A program made the translations under genes and the position numbers. Source: Streptomonospora nanhaiensis (lineage in GTDB: Bacteria > Actinomycetota > Actinomycetes > Streptosporangiales > Streptosporangiaceae). From it: a DNA stretch of 64,000 nucleotides. Below the pieces are notes generated by a model that saw only the letters and a list, made by a program, of their open reading frames with translations, was not told the origin of the DNA and did no database searches. Of this stretch, positions 53,317 to 62,803 are shown one piece after another (the first letter of the stretch is position 1; each line of letters starts with the position of its first letter). The stretch spans positions 2,852,001-2,916,000 of the forward strand of contig NZ_JACCFO010000001.1 of the NCBI RefSeq assembly GCF_013410565.1, in the 5' to 3' direction.

Positions 53317-55326
53317 GTGCTGCACGAGATCGACGGCGGCATCGAATGGCACGGCGGGCACCAGGTGGTGCGCGTCGAGCCCTGGGGCGCCGACAGCGTC
53401 CGGGTGCGCGCCGGGCTGTCCCGCCTGCGCTCCGACATCCCCGGCGCGCTGGGCGACCGCCCCGCCTCCGAGGCGAAGATCCGCATCGACGACGACTCCG
53501 GCGCACCCACCGCGCGGCTGGTCAACGGCGAGATCACCGCCGAGGTCGGCGACGACGGCATGCTGCGCTTCGTGCGCACGGCCACGGGCGCCGAACTGCT
53601 GGCCGAGCGGCGGGCGCACTTCTGGTGGCCCGGGCCGCGCGTGTTCTCCTCCACCGGCAACGGCTACTACCGCATCGAGCAGCGGTTCGCCGCCTACGCG
53701 GGCGAGCGGGTGTTCGGCCTGGGCCAGCACACCCACGGGCTGCTGGACCAGAAGGGCGCGGTCATCGACCTGGTCCAGCGCAACGCCGAGGTCACCATCC
53801 CGTTCCTGTTCTCCTCGCGCGGCTACGGCCTGCTGTGGAACAGCCCGGCGGTGGGCCGCGTGGAGCTGGCCGGCAACGGCACCCGGTGGGTGGCCGACAG
53901 CGCGCGGCAGATCGACTACTGGGTCACCACCGGCCCCGACCCGGCGGCGGTCCTGGACCACTACTCCGCGGCGACCGGCCGCGCGCCGATGCTGCCGGAG
54001 TGGGCGTCGGGGTTCTGGCAGTCCAAGCTGCGCTACAAGACCCAGGAGGAGCTGCTGGAGGTCGCCCGCGAGTACAAGCGGCGCGGACTGCCGCTGTCGG
54101 TCATCGTCAGCGACTTCTTCCACTGGACCCACCTGGGCGACTGGCGGTTCGACCCCGCCGAGTGGCCGGACCCCGCCGCGATGGTGCGCGAACTGCGCGA
54201 GATGGGCACCGAGCTGATGGTGTCGGTATGGCCGTCGGTGAGCCCGCTGAGCGAGAACTACGACGAGATGCTGCGGCAGGGCCTGCTCGTGGCCACCGAG
54301 CAGGGCCCGCCGGTGCACGCCGACTGGGCCGACAAGGGCGTGGCCGCCAAGGTGCAGGTGTCCTTCTACGACGCCACCAACCCCCGGGCGCGCGCCTACG
54401 TCTGGGACAAGGCCCGCCGCAACTACCTCGACCTGGGCGTGCGGGTGTGGTGGCTGGACGCCTGCGAGCCCGAGATCAAGCCCGGCCACCAGGAGAACCT
54501 GCGCTACCACGCCGGGCCGGGCGCGGAGGTCGGCAACATCTACCCGGCCGAGCACGCGCGCGGCTTCTACGAGGGCATGCGCGAGGCCGGCGAGACCGAC
54601 GTCATCACCCTGTGCCGGTCGGCGTGGGCCGGCAGCCAGCGCTACGGGGCCGCCCTGTGGTCGGGCGACATCGCCGCGACGTTCGCCTCCCTGCGCGCCC
54701 AGATCCGCGCGGGCCTCAACGTCGCGATGTCGGGGATCCCGTGGTGGACCACCGACATCGGCGGGTTCCACGGCGGCGACCAGGAGTCGCCGGAGTACCG
54801 GGAGCTGCTGGTGCGGTGGTTCCAGTACGGGGTGTTCTGCCCGCTGCTGCGGCTGCACGGGTTCCGCGAGCCGTTCGTGGACGAGCTGCACCCGCAGATG
54901 TCGGGCGGCCCCAACGAGGTGTGGTCCTACGGCGAGGAGGTCTACGGCCACCTGCGGGAGCTGCTGTTCCTGCGGGAGCGGCTGCGGCCCTACGTCATGG
55001 AGCAGATGCGCGCCGCGCACGAGCGGGGGCTGCCGCCCATGCGCCCGCTGTTCGTGGACTTCCCCGACGACGACCGGGCCTGGGCGGTCGAGGACGCGTT
55101 CCTGTTCGGCCCCGACGTGCTCGTGGCACCGGTGACCGAGTACGGGGCGCGCGAGCGCGAGGTCTACCTGCCCGCCGGGGCGCGCTGGCGCGACCCGTGG
55201 ACGGGCGAGGTGCACGCGGGCGGCGCGGTGATCCGGCTGGCGGCGCCCCTGGAGCGGGCGCCGGTGCTGGTCCGCGAGGGCGCCGACGTGCCGATCGCCG
55301 GGAGCGCCCCAAAGTCCGCGCGGTAG
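53317..55326 (+). CDS. GH31 alpha-xylosidase/alpha-glucosidase-like enzyme
   Basis: 669 residues from the GTG at 53317 (AAAGGA six bases upstream); the frame is open to 53269 but the natural start VLHEIDGGIEW fits. No signal peptide, so cytoplasmic. N-terminal beta-sandwich, then the barrel: EWASGFWQSKLRYKTQEELL, nucleophile Asp near 381 in VWWLDACEPEIK, acid/base Asp near 451 in LWSGDIAATF, and GIPWWTTDIGGFHGG. The WLDxxEPE form is usual in bacterial and fungal alpha-xylosidases of GH31. It would cleave non-reducing alpha-linked xylose (or glucose) from imported oligosaccharides. Confidence 0.9.
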   Translation: MLHEIDGGIEWHGGHQVVRVEPWGADSVRVRAGLSRLRSDIPGALGDRPASEAKIRIDDDSGAPTARLVNGEITAEVGDDGMLRFVRTATGAELLAERRAHFWWPGPRVFSSTGNGYYRIEQRFAAYAGERVFGLGQHTHGLLDQKGAVIDLVQRNAEVTIPFLFSSRGYGLLWNSPAVGRVELAGNGTRWVADSARQIDYWVTTGPDPAAVLDHYSAATGRAPMLPEWASGFWQSKLRYKTQEELLEVAREYKRRGLPLSVIVSDFFHWTHLGDWRFDPAEWPDPAAMVRELREMGTELMVSVWPSVSPLSENYDEMLRQGLLVATEQGPPVHADWADKGVAAKVQVSFYDATNPRARAYVWDKARRNYLDLGVRVWWLDACEPEIKPGHQENLRYHAGPGAEVGNIYPAEHARGFYEGMREAGETDVITLCRSAWAGSQRYGAALWSGDIAATFASLRAQIRAGLNVAMSGIPWWTTDIGGFHGGDQESPEYRELLVRWFQYGVFCPLLRLHGFREPFVDELHPQMSGGPNEVWSYGEEVYGHLRELLFLRERLRPYVMEQMRAAHERGLPPMRPLFVDFPDDDRAWAVEDAFLFGPDVLVAPVTEYGAREREVYLPAGARWRDPWTGEVHAGGAVIRLAAPLERAPVLVREGADVPIAGSAPKSAR

Positions 55327-55451
55327 CCGCCGCACACCGCCCGCCGCACCGCTGTGCCACCGGCCGGAGGGCCGGCCTCACCGAGTCGACCGGGGCGGAC
55401 CCGAGTCGGCACCCCAGCGCAGGAACCCCCCAACCGAAGCGAGGTAGCACG

Positions 55452-58400
55452 GTGAACCCCAGCATCCCCCATCGACCACCCGCCCCCTCCGCGCCGGCCG
55501 CCGGGCCGCGGCGCGCCCGCCGGGGCCGCTCCCGGTGGGCGGCCGCCGCCCTGGCGGCGGCGCTGGCCGCCGGCCTGGTGTCGGCGGTGCCCGGCGCGGC
55601 CTCGGCCGACACCGGCACGTTCCGCGATCCCGACCTGCCCCTGGACACCCGCGTCGAGGACCTGCTCGGCCGCCTCACCCGCGCCGAGAAGATCGCCATG
55701 CTGCACCAGTACCAGCCGGCGGTCCCCCGGCTGGACATCGGCCCGTTCCGCACCGGCACCGAGGCGCTGCACGGCGTCGCCTGGCTGGGCGAGGCGACCG
55801 TGTTCCCGCAGTCGGTGGGCCTGGGCGGCACCTGGGACCCCGAACTGGTGGAGCGCGTGGGCGACGCCACCGGCACCGAGATGCGCGGGTTCCACGTCCA
55901 GGACCCCGCCGCCCACGGGCTGAACGTGTGGGCCCCGGTGGCCGACCCGCTGCGCGACCCCCGCTGGGGCCGCAACGAGGAGGGCTACTCCGAGGACCCC
56001 ACGCTCGTCGGGGAGATGGCCACGGCCTACACCGGCGGGCTGCGCGGCGACGACGACTTCTACCTCAAGACCGCGCCCACCCTGAAGCACTTCGCCGCCT
56101 ACAACATCGAGGCCGACCGCGACCGCGTGTCGGTGACCGTCCCGCCGCGCGCGCTGCACGAGTACGTCTACCCGGCGTTCCGCCCGGCCATCGCGGCGGG
56201 CAACGCCACCGGGGTGATGGCCGCCTACAACCTGATCAACGGGCGGCCCGCGCACGTGACGCCGCTGCTGGACGACGTGCGGTCGTGGAGCGAGCACGAC
56301 CTGATGGTCGTCAGCGACGCCTACGGGCCCTCCAACGTCGCCAACAGCCAGGGGTACTACGACACCCACGCCGAGTCGCACGCGGCGATGCTGACGGCCG
56401 GGATCGACAGCTACACCGACCAGGACACCAACCCCTCGCTGACCGTCGACGCGGTGACCGAGGCCCTGGAGCAGGGGCTGATCACCGAGGCCGACGTCGA
56501 CCGGGCGGTGGGCCGCAGCCTGTCCGTGCGGTTCCGGCTGGGCGAGTTCGACCCGCCCGAGCGCAACCCCTACTCCGGCATCACGCCCGAGGCCATCGAC
56601 ACCCCCCAGCACCGCAAGCTGGCGCGCGAGGCCGCGCTGGCGCAGATGACGCTGCTGAAGAACGACGGCGCCCTGCCGCTGGACCCGGAGTCCGACACCG
56701 AGGTGGCCGTGGTCGGGCCGCTGGCCGACACCCTCTACGAGGACTGGTACAGCGGCACCATGCCCTACGAGGTCACGCCGGCCGACGGGATCGCCGAGCG
56801 GCTGGGCGAGGGCGGCTCGGTGGCCACGGCCGAGGGCGCCGACCGCGTCACGCTGACCACCGCCGACGGCCGGGCGGTCACCGCCTCGGCCGAGGCCGGG
56901 GGCGGGGTGCTGCGCGCCCAGGAGGCCGGCGGGGGCGGCGAGGACGCCCGCGCCATCAGCGTGTTCGAGTGGGGCGAGGGCGTGGTGACCCTGCGTACCG
57001 AGGCCAACGGCAAGGTGGTCGGCCTCGGCGAGGGCAACCGGCTCTACAACGACCAGGAGCAGCCCAACGGCTGGTTCGTGCAGCAGCTGTTCCGCATGGA
57101 GGAGGTCGGCGACGGCGAGGTCGTGCTGAAGTACGCCGGGTACGACACCTGGAACCGCAAGTACGTGTCGGTCGGCGAGGACGGCGCGCTCACCGTCGAC
57201 GCCGACACCCCCGAGGACGCCGCGCGCTTCCGGGTCGACACCCTGGTCAGCGGCACGGACGCGGCCGTGGAGGCGGTGTCGGGCGCCGACGCCGCGGTCG
57301 TGGTGGTGGGCAACATGCCCTTCATCAACGCCCGCGAGACCGACGACCGGGAGAGCATCGAGCTGCCGCAGGCCCAGCGGGAGCTGGTCGAGGCGGTCAC
57401 CGCGGCCAACCCCAACACCGTGGTGGTGCTGGAGTCCAGCTACCCGCAGGCGGTGCCGTGGGCCCAGGAGCACGTCCCGGCGCTGCTGTGGACCTCCCAC
57501 GCCGGGCAGGAGACCGGCAGCGCGCTGGCGGCGGTGCTGTTCGGCGACCACAACCCGGCCGGGCGGCTGCCGCAGACGTGGTACCGCTCCACCGACGACC
57601 TGCCCGCCATGCACGACTACGACATCATCCACTCCGGGCACACCTACCAGTACTTCGAGGGCGATCCGCTCTACGCGTTCGGGCACGGGCTGTCCTACTC
57701 GACCTTCGAGTACGGCAAACCGCGCCTGGACCGGCGGCGGATCGGCGCCGAGGGCACGGTCACGGTGCGGGTGCCGGTGACCAACACCGGCGAGCGCGAC
57801 GGCGACGAGGTGGTGCAGCTCTACACCCACCAGAACCGGTCGCGGGTGGCGCAGCCGATCCAGGAGCTGCGCGACTTCGAGCGGGTGCACGTCGAGGCCG
57901 GCGAGACGGTCACGGTGGAACTGGAGATCGACGCCGCCGACCTGGCCTTCTGGGATGTCACCCGGGGCCGGGAGGTCGTGGAGACCGCGAGCCACGACGT
58001 GCTCATCGGGTCGTCGTCGGCCGACATCCGCCGCCGGACGCAGATCGAGGTGAAGGGCGAGCGCATCCCGCCCCGGGACCTGACCGAGACCACGCGGGCG
58101 GCCGACTTCGACCGCTACTCGGGTATCGCGATCGCCGACGAGACCAAGGCCGACGGCATGGCCGTGGAGGGCTCGGCGGGCGACTGGATCGCCTTCGACG
58201 CCGCGTCCCTGCCGTCGCGCCTGTCGGGATTCACCGCCCAGGCCGCCCGCGCCCAGGAGGGCGGCGCGGCCCTGGAGATCCGCCTCGGCTCGCCGGAGGG
58301 CCGCCTCCTGGGCACGGCCGAGGTCCCCTCGACCGGCGGGAAGTACACCTACGAGGAGGTCACCACCGCCCTCACCCGCCCCGGCGCCGGGCACGGCGAC

Positions 58401-58460
58401 GTCTACCTCGTGTTCACCGGCGACCTCCGCCTCAGCGAGTTCGCCCTGACCAAGCGGTAA
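55452..58460 (+). CDS. secreted GH3 beta-glucosidase/beta-xylosidase with inserted and CBM6-like domains
   Basis: 1002 residues, GTG at 55452. Signal peptide (WAAAALAAALAAGLVSAV, cleavage near ASA). GH3 barrel: LLGRLTRAEKIAMLHQYQPA, KHFAAYN, and the nucleophile Asp near 289 in LMVVSDAYGPSN. Between the two halves of the GH3 C-terminal sandwich, residues about 500-600 form an inserted beta-trefoil/fascin-like region (FEWGEGVVTLRTEANGKVVG, YDTWNRKYVSVGEDGALTV). A fibronectin-III-like domain (VPVTNTGERDGDEVVQLYTH) follows, and residues about 878-1002 resemble CBM6 (GDWIAFDAASLPSRLSG, DVYLVFTGDLRLSEFAL). It should release sugars from plant polysaccharide fragments outside the cell. Confidence 0.92.
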   Translation: MNPSIPHRPPAPSAPAAGPRRARRGRSRWAAAALAAALAAGLVSAVPGAASADTGTFRDPDLPLDTRVEDLLGRLTRAEKIAMLHQYQPAVPRLDIGPFRTGTEALHGVAWLGEATVFPQSVGLGGTWDPELVERVGDATGTEMRGFHVQDPAAHGLNVWAPVADPLRDPRWGRNEEGYSEDPTLVGEMATAYTGGLRGDDDFYLKTAPTLKHFAAYNIEADRDRVSVTVPPRALHEYVYPAFRPAIAAGNATGVMAAYNLINGRPAHVTPLLDDVRSWSEHDLMVVSDAYGPSNVANSQGYYDTHAESHAAMLTAGIDSYTDQDTNPSLTVDAVTEALEQGLITEADVDRAVGRSLSVRFRLGEFDPPERNPYSGITPEAIDTPQHRKLAREAALAQMTLLKNDGALPLDPESDTEVAVVGPLADTLYEDWYSGTMPYEVTPADGIAERLGEGGSVATAEGADRVTLTTADGRAVTASAEAGGGVLRAQEAGGGGEDARAISVFEWGEGVVTLRTEANGKVVGLGEGNRLYNDQEQPNGWFVQQLFRMEEVGDGEVVLKYAGYDTWNRKYVSVGEDGALTVDADTPEDAARFRVDTLVSGTDAAVEAVSGADAAVVVVGNMPFINARETDDRESIELPQAQRELVEAVTAANPNTVVVLESSYPQAVPWAQEHVPALLWTSHAGQETGSALAAVLFGDHNPAGRLPQTWYRSTDDLPAMHDYDIIHSGHTYQYFEGDPLYAFGHGLSYSTFEYGKPRLDRRRIGAEGTVTVRVPVTNTGERDGDEVVQLYTHQNRSRVAQPIQELRDFERVHVEAGETVTVELEIDAADLAFWDVTRGREVVETASHDVLIGSSSADIRRRTQIEVKGERIPPRDLTETTRAADFDRYSGIAIADETKADGMAVEGSAGDWIAFDAASLPSRLSGFTAQAARAQEGGAALEIRLGSPEGRLLGTAEVPSTGGKYTYEEVTTALTRPGAGHGDVYLVFTGDLRLSEFALTKR

Positions 58461-58477
58461 CCCCGCCCCCACGAACA

Positions 58478-58512
58478 GGCGAGGGCGCCCACGAGAGGGG
58501 GGCGCCCTCGCC
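58478..58512 (+). terminator. terminator after the GH3 gene
   Basis: 13-bp perfect stem GGCGAGGGCGCCC/GGGCGCCCTCGCC with a 9-nt loop, followed by GTTT; it is 17 nt after the GH3 stop. Confidence 0.8.
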
Positions 58513-58593
58513 GTTTATGAAAACAGGATCGGCCGCCCCACACCATATGCGGAGCCGTACGGAGCCCCGCAACCGAGGGATTCGTGGGTGCCA

Positions 58594-59088
58594 TCACATG
58601 CCAATATCGAACTCCTGCTGCCCGATGGCGTGGGGTTCGCTCATCAGAACACCTTCGATCTCCTGCCCCATGGGGAAATCTCGCTTGTTCCACGAGAACA
58701 GATGTGAGCATCGTGCAAGTACGGCAGAGGCAAGATGAATCGCGTCATTCGACTTGAGTCCATACGACCGAGAAAATCCGATGGCTTTGTCTACCACAAA
58801 ACGGTCAACGGAGACGATTTGGATGCCGGAGTGTGTGAACCACTCTCTGATTTTTGATTGAGCGCTCACCCTGTGCGCTTCACCGACTTCGCGAGACCTG
58901 AGCCGTCCCGCACAGGCGACTTCGGCGTATATCAATGAGGACGCCACGATATCGTACTCGCCGCGCTCCCCGCGGTCGATCACGATGAAACTTTGATCGA
59001 ATCGTTCCGGGTTACTGTCCTTCGCGCCCAATATCACGTTCAAGTAGACGTCGGAATCGATGTAGACCCGCCCGCTATTCTTCTTCAC
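58594..59088 (-). CDS. PIN-domain (VapC-like) ribonuclease, toxin candidate
   Basis: 164 residues from the GTG at 59088, GGAGG four bases upstream. PIN acidic quartet: D11 in VYIDSDVYLNVI, E56 in SLIYAEVACAG, D115 in LKSNDAIHLASAV and D137 in FSWNKRDF. VapC-type proteins cleave RNA and are held inactive by an antitoxin. The gene overlaps the end of the upstream gene by 14 nt, so the two are translationally coupled. Base composition and codon use are clearly less GC-rich than the neighbours (for example GTCTACCACAAAACGG), so it was probably acquired by transfer. Confidence 0.88.
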   Translation of the reverse strand: MKKNSGRVYIDSDVYLNVILGAKDSNPERFDQSFIVIDRGERGEYDIVASSLIYAEVACAGRLRSREVGEAHRVSAQSKIREWFTHSGIQIVSVDRFVVDKAIGFSRSYGLKSNDAIHLASAVLARCSHLFSWNKRDFPMGQEIEGVLMSEPHAIGQQEFDIGM

Positions 59089-59860
59089 GATGCCTCCGGA
59101 CCCATTCCGTGGGGTCTTCTCCGTCAGTCCACCAGGGAGCGATTCCGGCGATCTCCCGGACAGACACGGGCGGGCGGTCATCGATCCTTTCAAGACGTTC
59201 GATCTCGAAGGAGACTATCTGCCCAGAAGCCGTCTTTTGGGCCAGCCCCCAGGCCGCAACACGCTGCTTTATGCTGCCCACAATGTCAGCGAGCATGTCA
59301 TCCGAGAAAGTGGCCCGAACGGACCGGTTCTGCTCCGTATCGAATATGCTGACTTCCCGCTTGCCACCCCGGACGTCAATCCGATCGATCTCGCCCTGAA
59401 CCGACTCGAATTCCAGGATCCGAGCGGACAGCAGTTTGCGCGCATTGGCGGCAAGTTGCGCAGAAACCGCTGCTGCGGCAGCCGCCTTTCCTTCTCCGAA
59501 TCTCAACGTCAATCGTGCGCGATCGCTCTGCTCTGAGTTCGAGGCCACACGCAGGAGGCCGCGAAGCACCTCCAATGTGAAGGCGGAGGGCATCTGGGGG
59601 GATCTCTCCAGTGAGCCAACGCCTTTCACCAGCAACTCCCCGGCCTCGTTCGCGCTTGGGCTATCCTCAATCGGTGTGGTGACAACCACCGCACTGCCGA
59701 GTCGGAGTTCCGTGATGCCCCACCGTGTAGCTACGCGTGTCCTGCCGAGTGATCGCTCAATCTGCTGCACAAGGTCGATCACGGTTTTCGCGCTTTCAAA
59801 GAAGACAGCAGCGTCGACCGGCTCACCCTCTCGGCTGAGCAGAATCTCCAGAGCACTCAT
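59075..59860 (-). CDS. unrecognised protein coupled to the PIN toxin, possible antitoxin
   Basis: 261 residues, ATG at 59860 behind GGAGGAGG. No HTH, ribbon-helix-helix, AbrB or other standard antitoxin fold is visible. An N-terminal region (MSALEILLSREGEPVDAAVF) precedes a helical part with an Ala tract and a C-terminal beta-rich part (IDRIDVRGGKREVSIFDTEQ, SGQIVSFEIERLER). The tail PPVSVREIAGIAPWWTDGED, then PTEWVRRHREEE, is acidic/basic and could wrap the toxin, as antitoxin tails do. Far longer than usual antitoxins (70-100 residues). Lower GC, same island as the toxin. Confidence 0.7.
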   Translation of the reverse strand: MSALEILLSREGEPVDAAVFFESAKTVIDLVQQIERSLGRTRVATRWGITELRLGSAVVVTTPIEDSPSANEAGELLVKGVGSLERSPQMPSAFTLEVLRGLLRVASNSEQSDRARLTLRFGEGKAAAAAAVSAQLAANARKLLSARILEFESVQGEIDRIDVRGGKREVSIFDTEQNRSVRATFSDDMLADIVGSIKQRVAAWGLAQKTASGQIVSFEIERLERIDDRPPVSVREIAGIAPWWTDGEDPTEWVRRHREEE

Positions 59861-60067
59861 CAGCGCCTCCTCCGCCCGCTAATCCGCCTGGGAATGATGT
59901 CCGTGTGCGCCGCCGATCCTCAAGATGGACCTGGCACATACGAACGGGTCGACGCCTCCACTCTGTCTAGCGGACGCCCAAGGTCAACGTAGCAAACCGG
60001 GTACCGGATCGGTTTCAGCTTCGTGACATTGGCAGCCCATTGCAAGCTCTCCCTGCCGGAGGTGGGC

Positions 60068-60631
60068 TCACACCGGGCGGGCGGTGTAGTGCAGGAAGAC
60101 CGTGCCGCCGGTGAAGCGGCGTTCCGATTGGAGGGTGAGGTCGAGGCGGACGTCGTCGGGGAACGCCTTGAGGCCGCCGCCGACGATCACCGGTACGACG
60201 AACAGGTGGCACTCGTCCACCAGGCCCGCCCGGAACGCGTGGGCGGCCAGGGTCGGGCCCGCCACCGTGACGTCGCGGGACGCGTTCTCCTTGAGGCGGC
60301 GGACCGCCTCCGGGTCGAAGACCGGCTCGATCCGGGTGCGCCGCGTGGCGGTCGCGGCGAGGGTGGTGGAGTAGACGACCTTGTCCGCCTCGCGCCACAG
60401 TTCGGCGAAGTCGCGCAGCTCCGGGGAGTGCTCGGCCAGCGCGGGGTCGGTCTCCCAGACGGTCATCATCTCGTACATGCGGCGGCCGTACAGGTAGGTG
60501 CCGATCGGCCGCTCCAGCTCGTTGATGAAGGCGTGGACCTCGGGATCGGGCTCGGCCCAGGAGAAGTCGCCCCGGGCGTCGGCGACGTAGCCGTCCAGCG
60601 AGGCGATCATCGAGTAGATCAGACTGGCCAT
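60068..60631 (-). CDS. RibD C-terminal/dihydrofolate-reductase-like protein
   Basis: 187 residues, ATG at 60631. Opening IYSMIASLDGYVADARGDFS and TYLYGRRMYEMMTVWE, central DVTVAGPTLAAHAFRAGLVD, and HLFVVPVIVGGGLKAFPD are typical of the YyaP/YwjB DHFR-related family common in actinomycetes. Binds NADPH probably; its natural substrate is unknown. It is on the same strand as PEP carboxykinase but 357 bp away. Confidence 0.88.
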   Translation of the reverse strand: MASLIYSMIASLDGYVADARGDFSWAEPDPEVHAFINELERPIGTYLYGRRMYEMMTVWETDPALAEHSPELRDFAELWREADKVVYSTTLAATATRRTRIEPVFDPEAVRRLKENASRDVTVAGPTLAAHAFRAGLVDECHLFVVPVIVGGGLKAFPDDVRLDLTLQSERRFTGGTVFLHYTARPV

Positions 60632-60988
60632 GCCGGCGCCTTCCCTCACGGTGTCACCGCGACGGCCCGTCCCCGCCGTCCGGGGCGGCGCCGCCTCGAT
60701 CACCGCCAGCGTACGGCGCCGCCGACCCACCGGCCAGTCCGCGCGCGGCGCGCCCGGCGGGTGGCCGCGGCCCCGCCCGGCCCCCGTGCCCGGGCACGGG
60801 GATGGCCCGGGATGGGCCGCGCGGATGGCTTTCCGCGCGTTCCGTCCCGGGCCGGTCCGTGGGGAGGTCCCACCCCTGGTGGCCGTCGGTGCCGTGGGGG
60901 CCTCCCCGGCTCTGCCCGCTCGGGCCCGCCGGTTCCCGCTGGTTCTTCCGGCTTGCGCCGGTACTGCGGTTCCCGCCGGGTCCGGCGG
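60632..60988. other. intergenic region downstream of PEP carboxykinase
   Basis: 357 bp, no gene seen. GC-rich, with a short palindrome GTGGGGAGGTCCCAC near 60860. It would contain the terminator of the carboxykinase gene and the promoter of the following RibD-like gene. Confidence 0.3.
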
Positions 60989-62803
60989 CTAACCCAGGCG
61001 GTTCAGCAGGGCGTTGTACTCGTCCCACAGCTCGTCGGGCAGCTGGTCGCCGAAGGTCTTGAAGAACTCGGGGATCAGCGACGCCTCCTCGCGCCAGGTC
61101 GCCCTGTCGACCGTCAGCAGGAACTCCAGGTCCTCGCGCGAGATGTCCAGGCCCGAGGTGTCCAGCGCCTCAGGCTTGGGCACGTTGCCGATCGGGGTGC
61201 GCTCGGCCTCGGCGGTGCCGTTGAGGCGCTCCACGATCCACTTGATGACGCGGCTGTTCTCGCCGAAGCCCGGCCACACGATCCGGCCCTGGTCGTCCTT
61301 GCGGAACCAGTTGACGTAGAAGATCCGGGGCAGTTTCGCGGGGTCGGTCTTGCGGCCGATCTCCAGCCAGTGGCCGAAGTAGTCGCCCATGTTGTAGCCG
61401 CAGAAGGGCAGCATCGCGAACGGGTCGCGGCGCAGCTCGCCGACCGTGCCCTCGGCGGCGGCGGTCTTCTCCGAGGCCACGTTGGCGCCCAGGAAGACGC
61501 CGTGCTGCCAGTCGAAGGACTCGTTGACCAGCGGCACCGCCGTGGCCCGCCGGCCGCCGAACAGGATGGCCGAGATCGGCACGCCCGCCGGGTCCTCCCA
61601 CTCGGGGGCGATCGTCGGCGCCTGGCTGGCCGGGGTGGTGAAGCGGGCGTTGGGGTGGGCGGCCGGCTCGGCGGAGTCCGGGGTCCAGTCGCGGCCCTTC
61701 CAGTCGGTCAGGTGCGCGGGCGGCTCCTCGGTGAGGCCCTCCCACCACACGTCGCCGTCGTCGGTGAGGGCGACGTTGGTGAAGATGCTGTTGCCCCACA
61801 GCGCCTTGACCGCGTTGAGGTTGGTGGCCTCGCCGGTGCCCGGGGCCACTCCGAAGAACCCGGCCTCGGGGTTGATGGCGCGCAGCCGCCCCTCGTCGTC
61901 GAAGCGCATCCACGCGATGTCGTCGCCGACCGTCTCGACCTTCCAGCCGGGGATGGTGGGCGCCAGCATCGCCAGGTTGGTCTTGCCGCACGCGCTGGGG
62001 AACGCGGCCGCGATGTAGCGCGGCTCCCTCTGCGGCGGGGTGACCTTCAGGATGAGCATGTGCTCGGCCATCCAGCCCTCGTCGCGCGCCATCACCGAGG
62101 CGATGCGCAGCGCGTAGCACTTCTTGCCGAGCAGGGCGTTGCCGCCGTAGCCCGAGCCGTAGGACCAGATCTCACGGGTTTCGGGGAAGTGCGAGATGTA
62201 CTTGGTGCTGTTGCAGGGCCACGGCACGTCGGCCTGCCCCGGCTCCAGCGGCGCGCCCACCGAGTGGACGGCCTTGACGAACGAGCCGCGCTCCTCGATG
62301 AGGCGCAGGGCCGCCGTGCCCATGCGGGCCATGATCCGCATCGAGACCACCACGTAGGGCGAGTCGGTGATCTCGACGCCGAGCTGGGAGATCTCGCCGC
62401 CCAGCGGGCCCATGCAGAACGGCACCACGTACATCGTGCGGCCGCGCATGCAGCCGGCGAAGACGTCGGCGAAGGTCGCGCGCATCTCGGCCGGGTCGAT
62501 CCAGTTGTTGGTGGGTCCGGCGTCCTGCTCGCGCTCCGAGCAGATGAACGTGCGGTCCTCGACGCGGGCGACGTCGCTCGGGTCGGACCGGCAGTAGAAG
62601 CTGTTGGGCCGGAGTTCGGGGTTGAGCCGGACGAACGTCCCCTGCTCTACCAATTGTCCGGTGAGCTGCTCCCACTCGGCCTCCGAACCGTCGCACCATA
62701 CGACCCGGTCCGGCCGTGTGAGGTCCGCTATCTCGCGGACCCAGTCGATCAACTCCTTGTGGCCAGTTGGGACCATGCCCAGGCCAGGCACCTGTTCCGA
62801 CAC
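60989..62803 (-). CDS. pckG: phosphoenolpyruvate carboxykinase (GTP)
   Basis: 604 residues from the GTG at 62803, AAAGGAG five bases upstream; a longer frame starts 11 codons earlier without a site. It converts oxaloacetate and GTP to phosphoenolpyruvate, CO2 and GDP, the first step of gluconeogenesis. The P-loop with hyperreactive cysteine [13 protein letters not shown] lies near residue 271; [40 protein letters not shown] and [20 protein letters not shown] are other conserved blocks. Tandem GntR/DasR-like boxes in its leader region point to control by sugar supply. Confidence 0.96.
   Translation of the reverse strand: MSEQVPGLGMVPTGHKELIDWVREIADLTRPDRVVWCDGSEAEWEQLTGQLVEQGTFVRLNPELRPNSFYCRSDPSDVARVEDRTFICSEREQDAGPTNNWIDPAEMRATFADVFAGCMRGRTMYVVPFCMGPLGGEISQLGVEITDSPYVVVSMRIMARMGTAALRLIEERGSFVKAVHSVGAPLEPGQADVPWPCNSTKYISHFPETREIWSYGSGYGGNALLGKKCYALRIASVMARDEGWMAEHMLILKVTPPQREPRYIAAAFPSACGKTNLAMLAPTIPGWKVETVGDDIAWMRFDDEGRLRAINPEAGFFGVAPGTGEATNLNAVKALWGNSIFTNVALTDDGDVWWEGLTEEPPAHLTDWKGRDWTPDSAEPAAHPNARFTTPASQAPTIAPEWEDPAGVPISAILFGGRRATAVPLVNESFDWQHGVFLGANVASEKTAAAEGTVGELRRDPFAMLPFCGYNMGDYFGHWLEIGRKTDPAKLPRIFYVNWFRKDDQGRIVWPGFGENSRVIKWIVERLNGTAEAERTPIGNVPKPEALDTSGLDISREDLEFLLTVDRATWREEASLIPEFFKTFGDQLPDELWDEYNALLNRLG

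Noticed and set aside
52368-55451. N-terminal extension of the GH3 frame by about 1030 codons
   Set aside because: The frame is open upstream by chance, but a GTG with a binding site and a signal peptide marks the real start at 55452; upstream codons overlap the second permease and GH31 genes.
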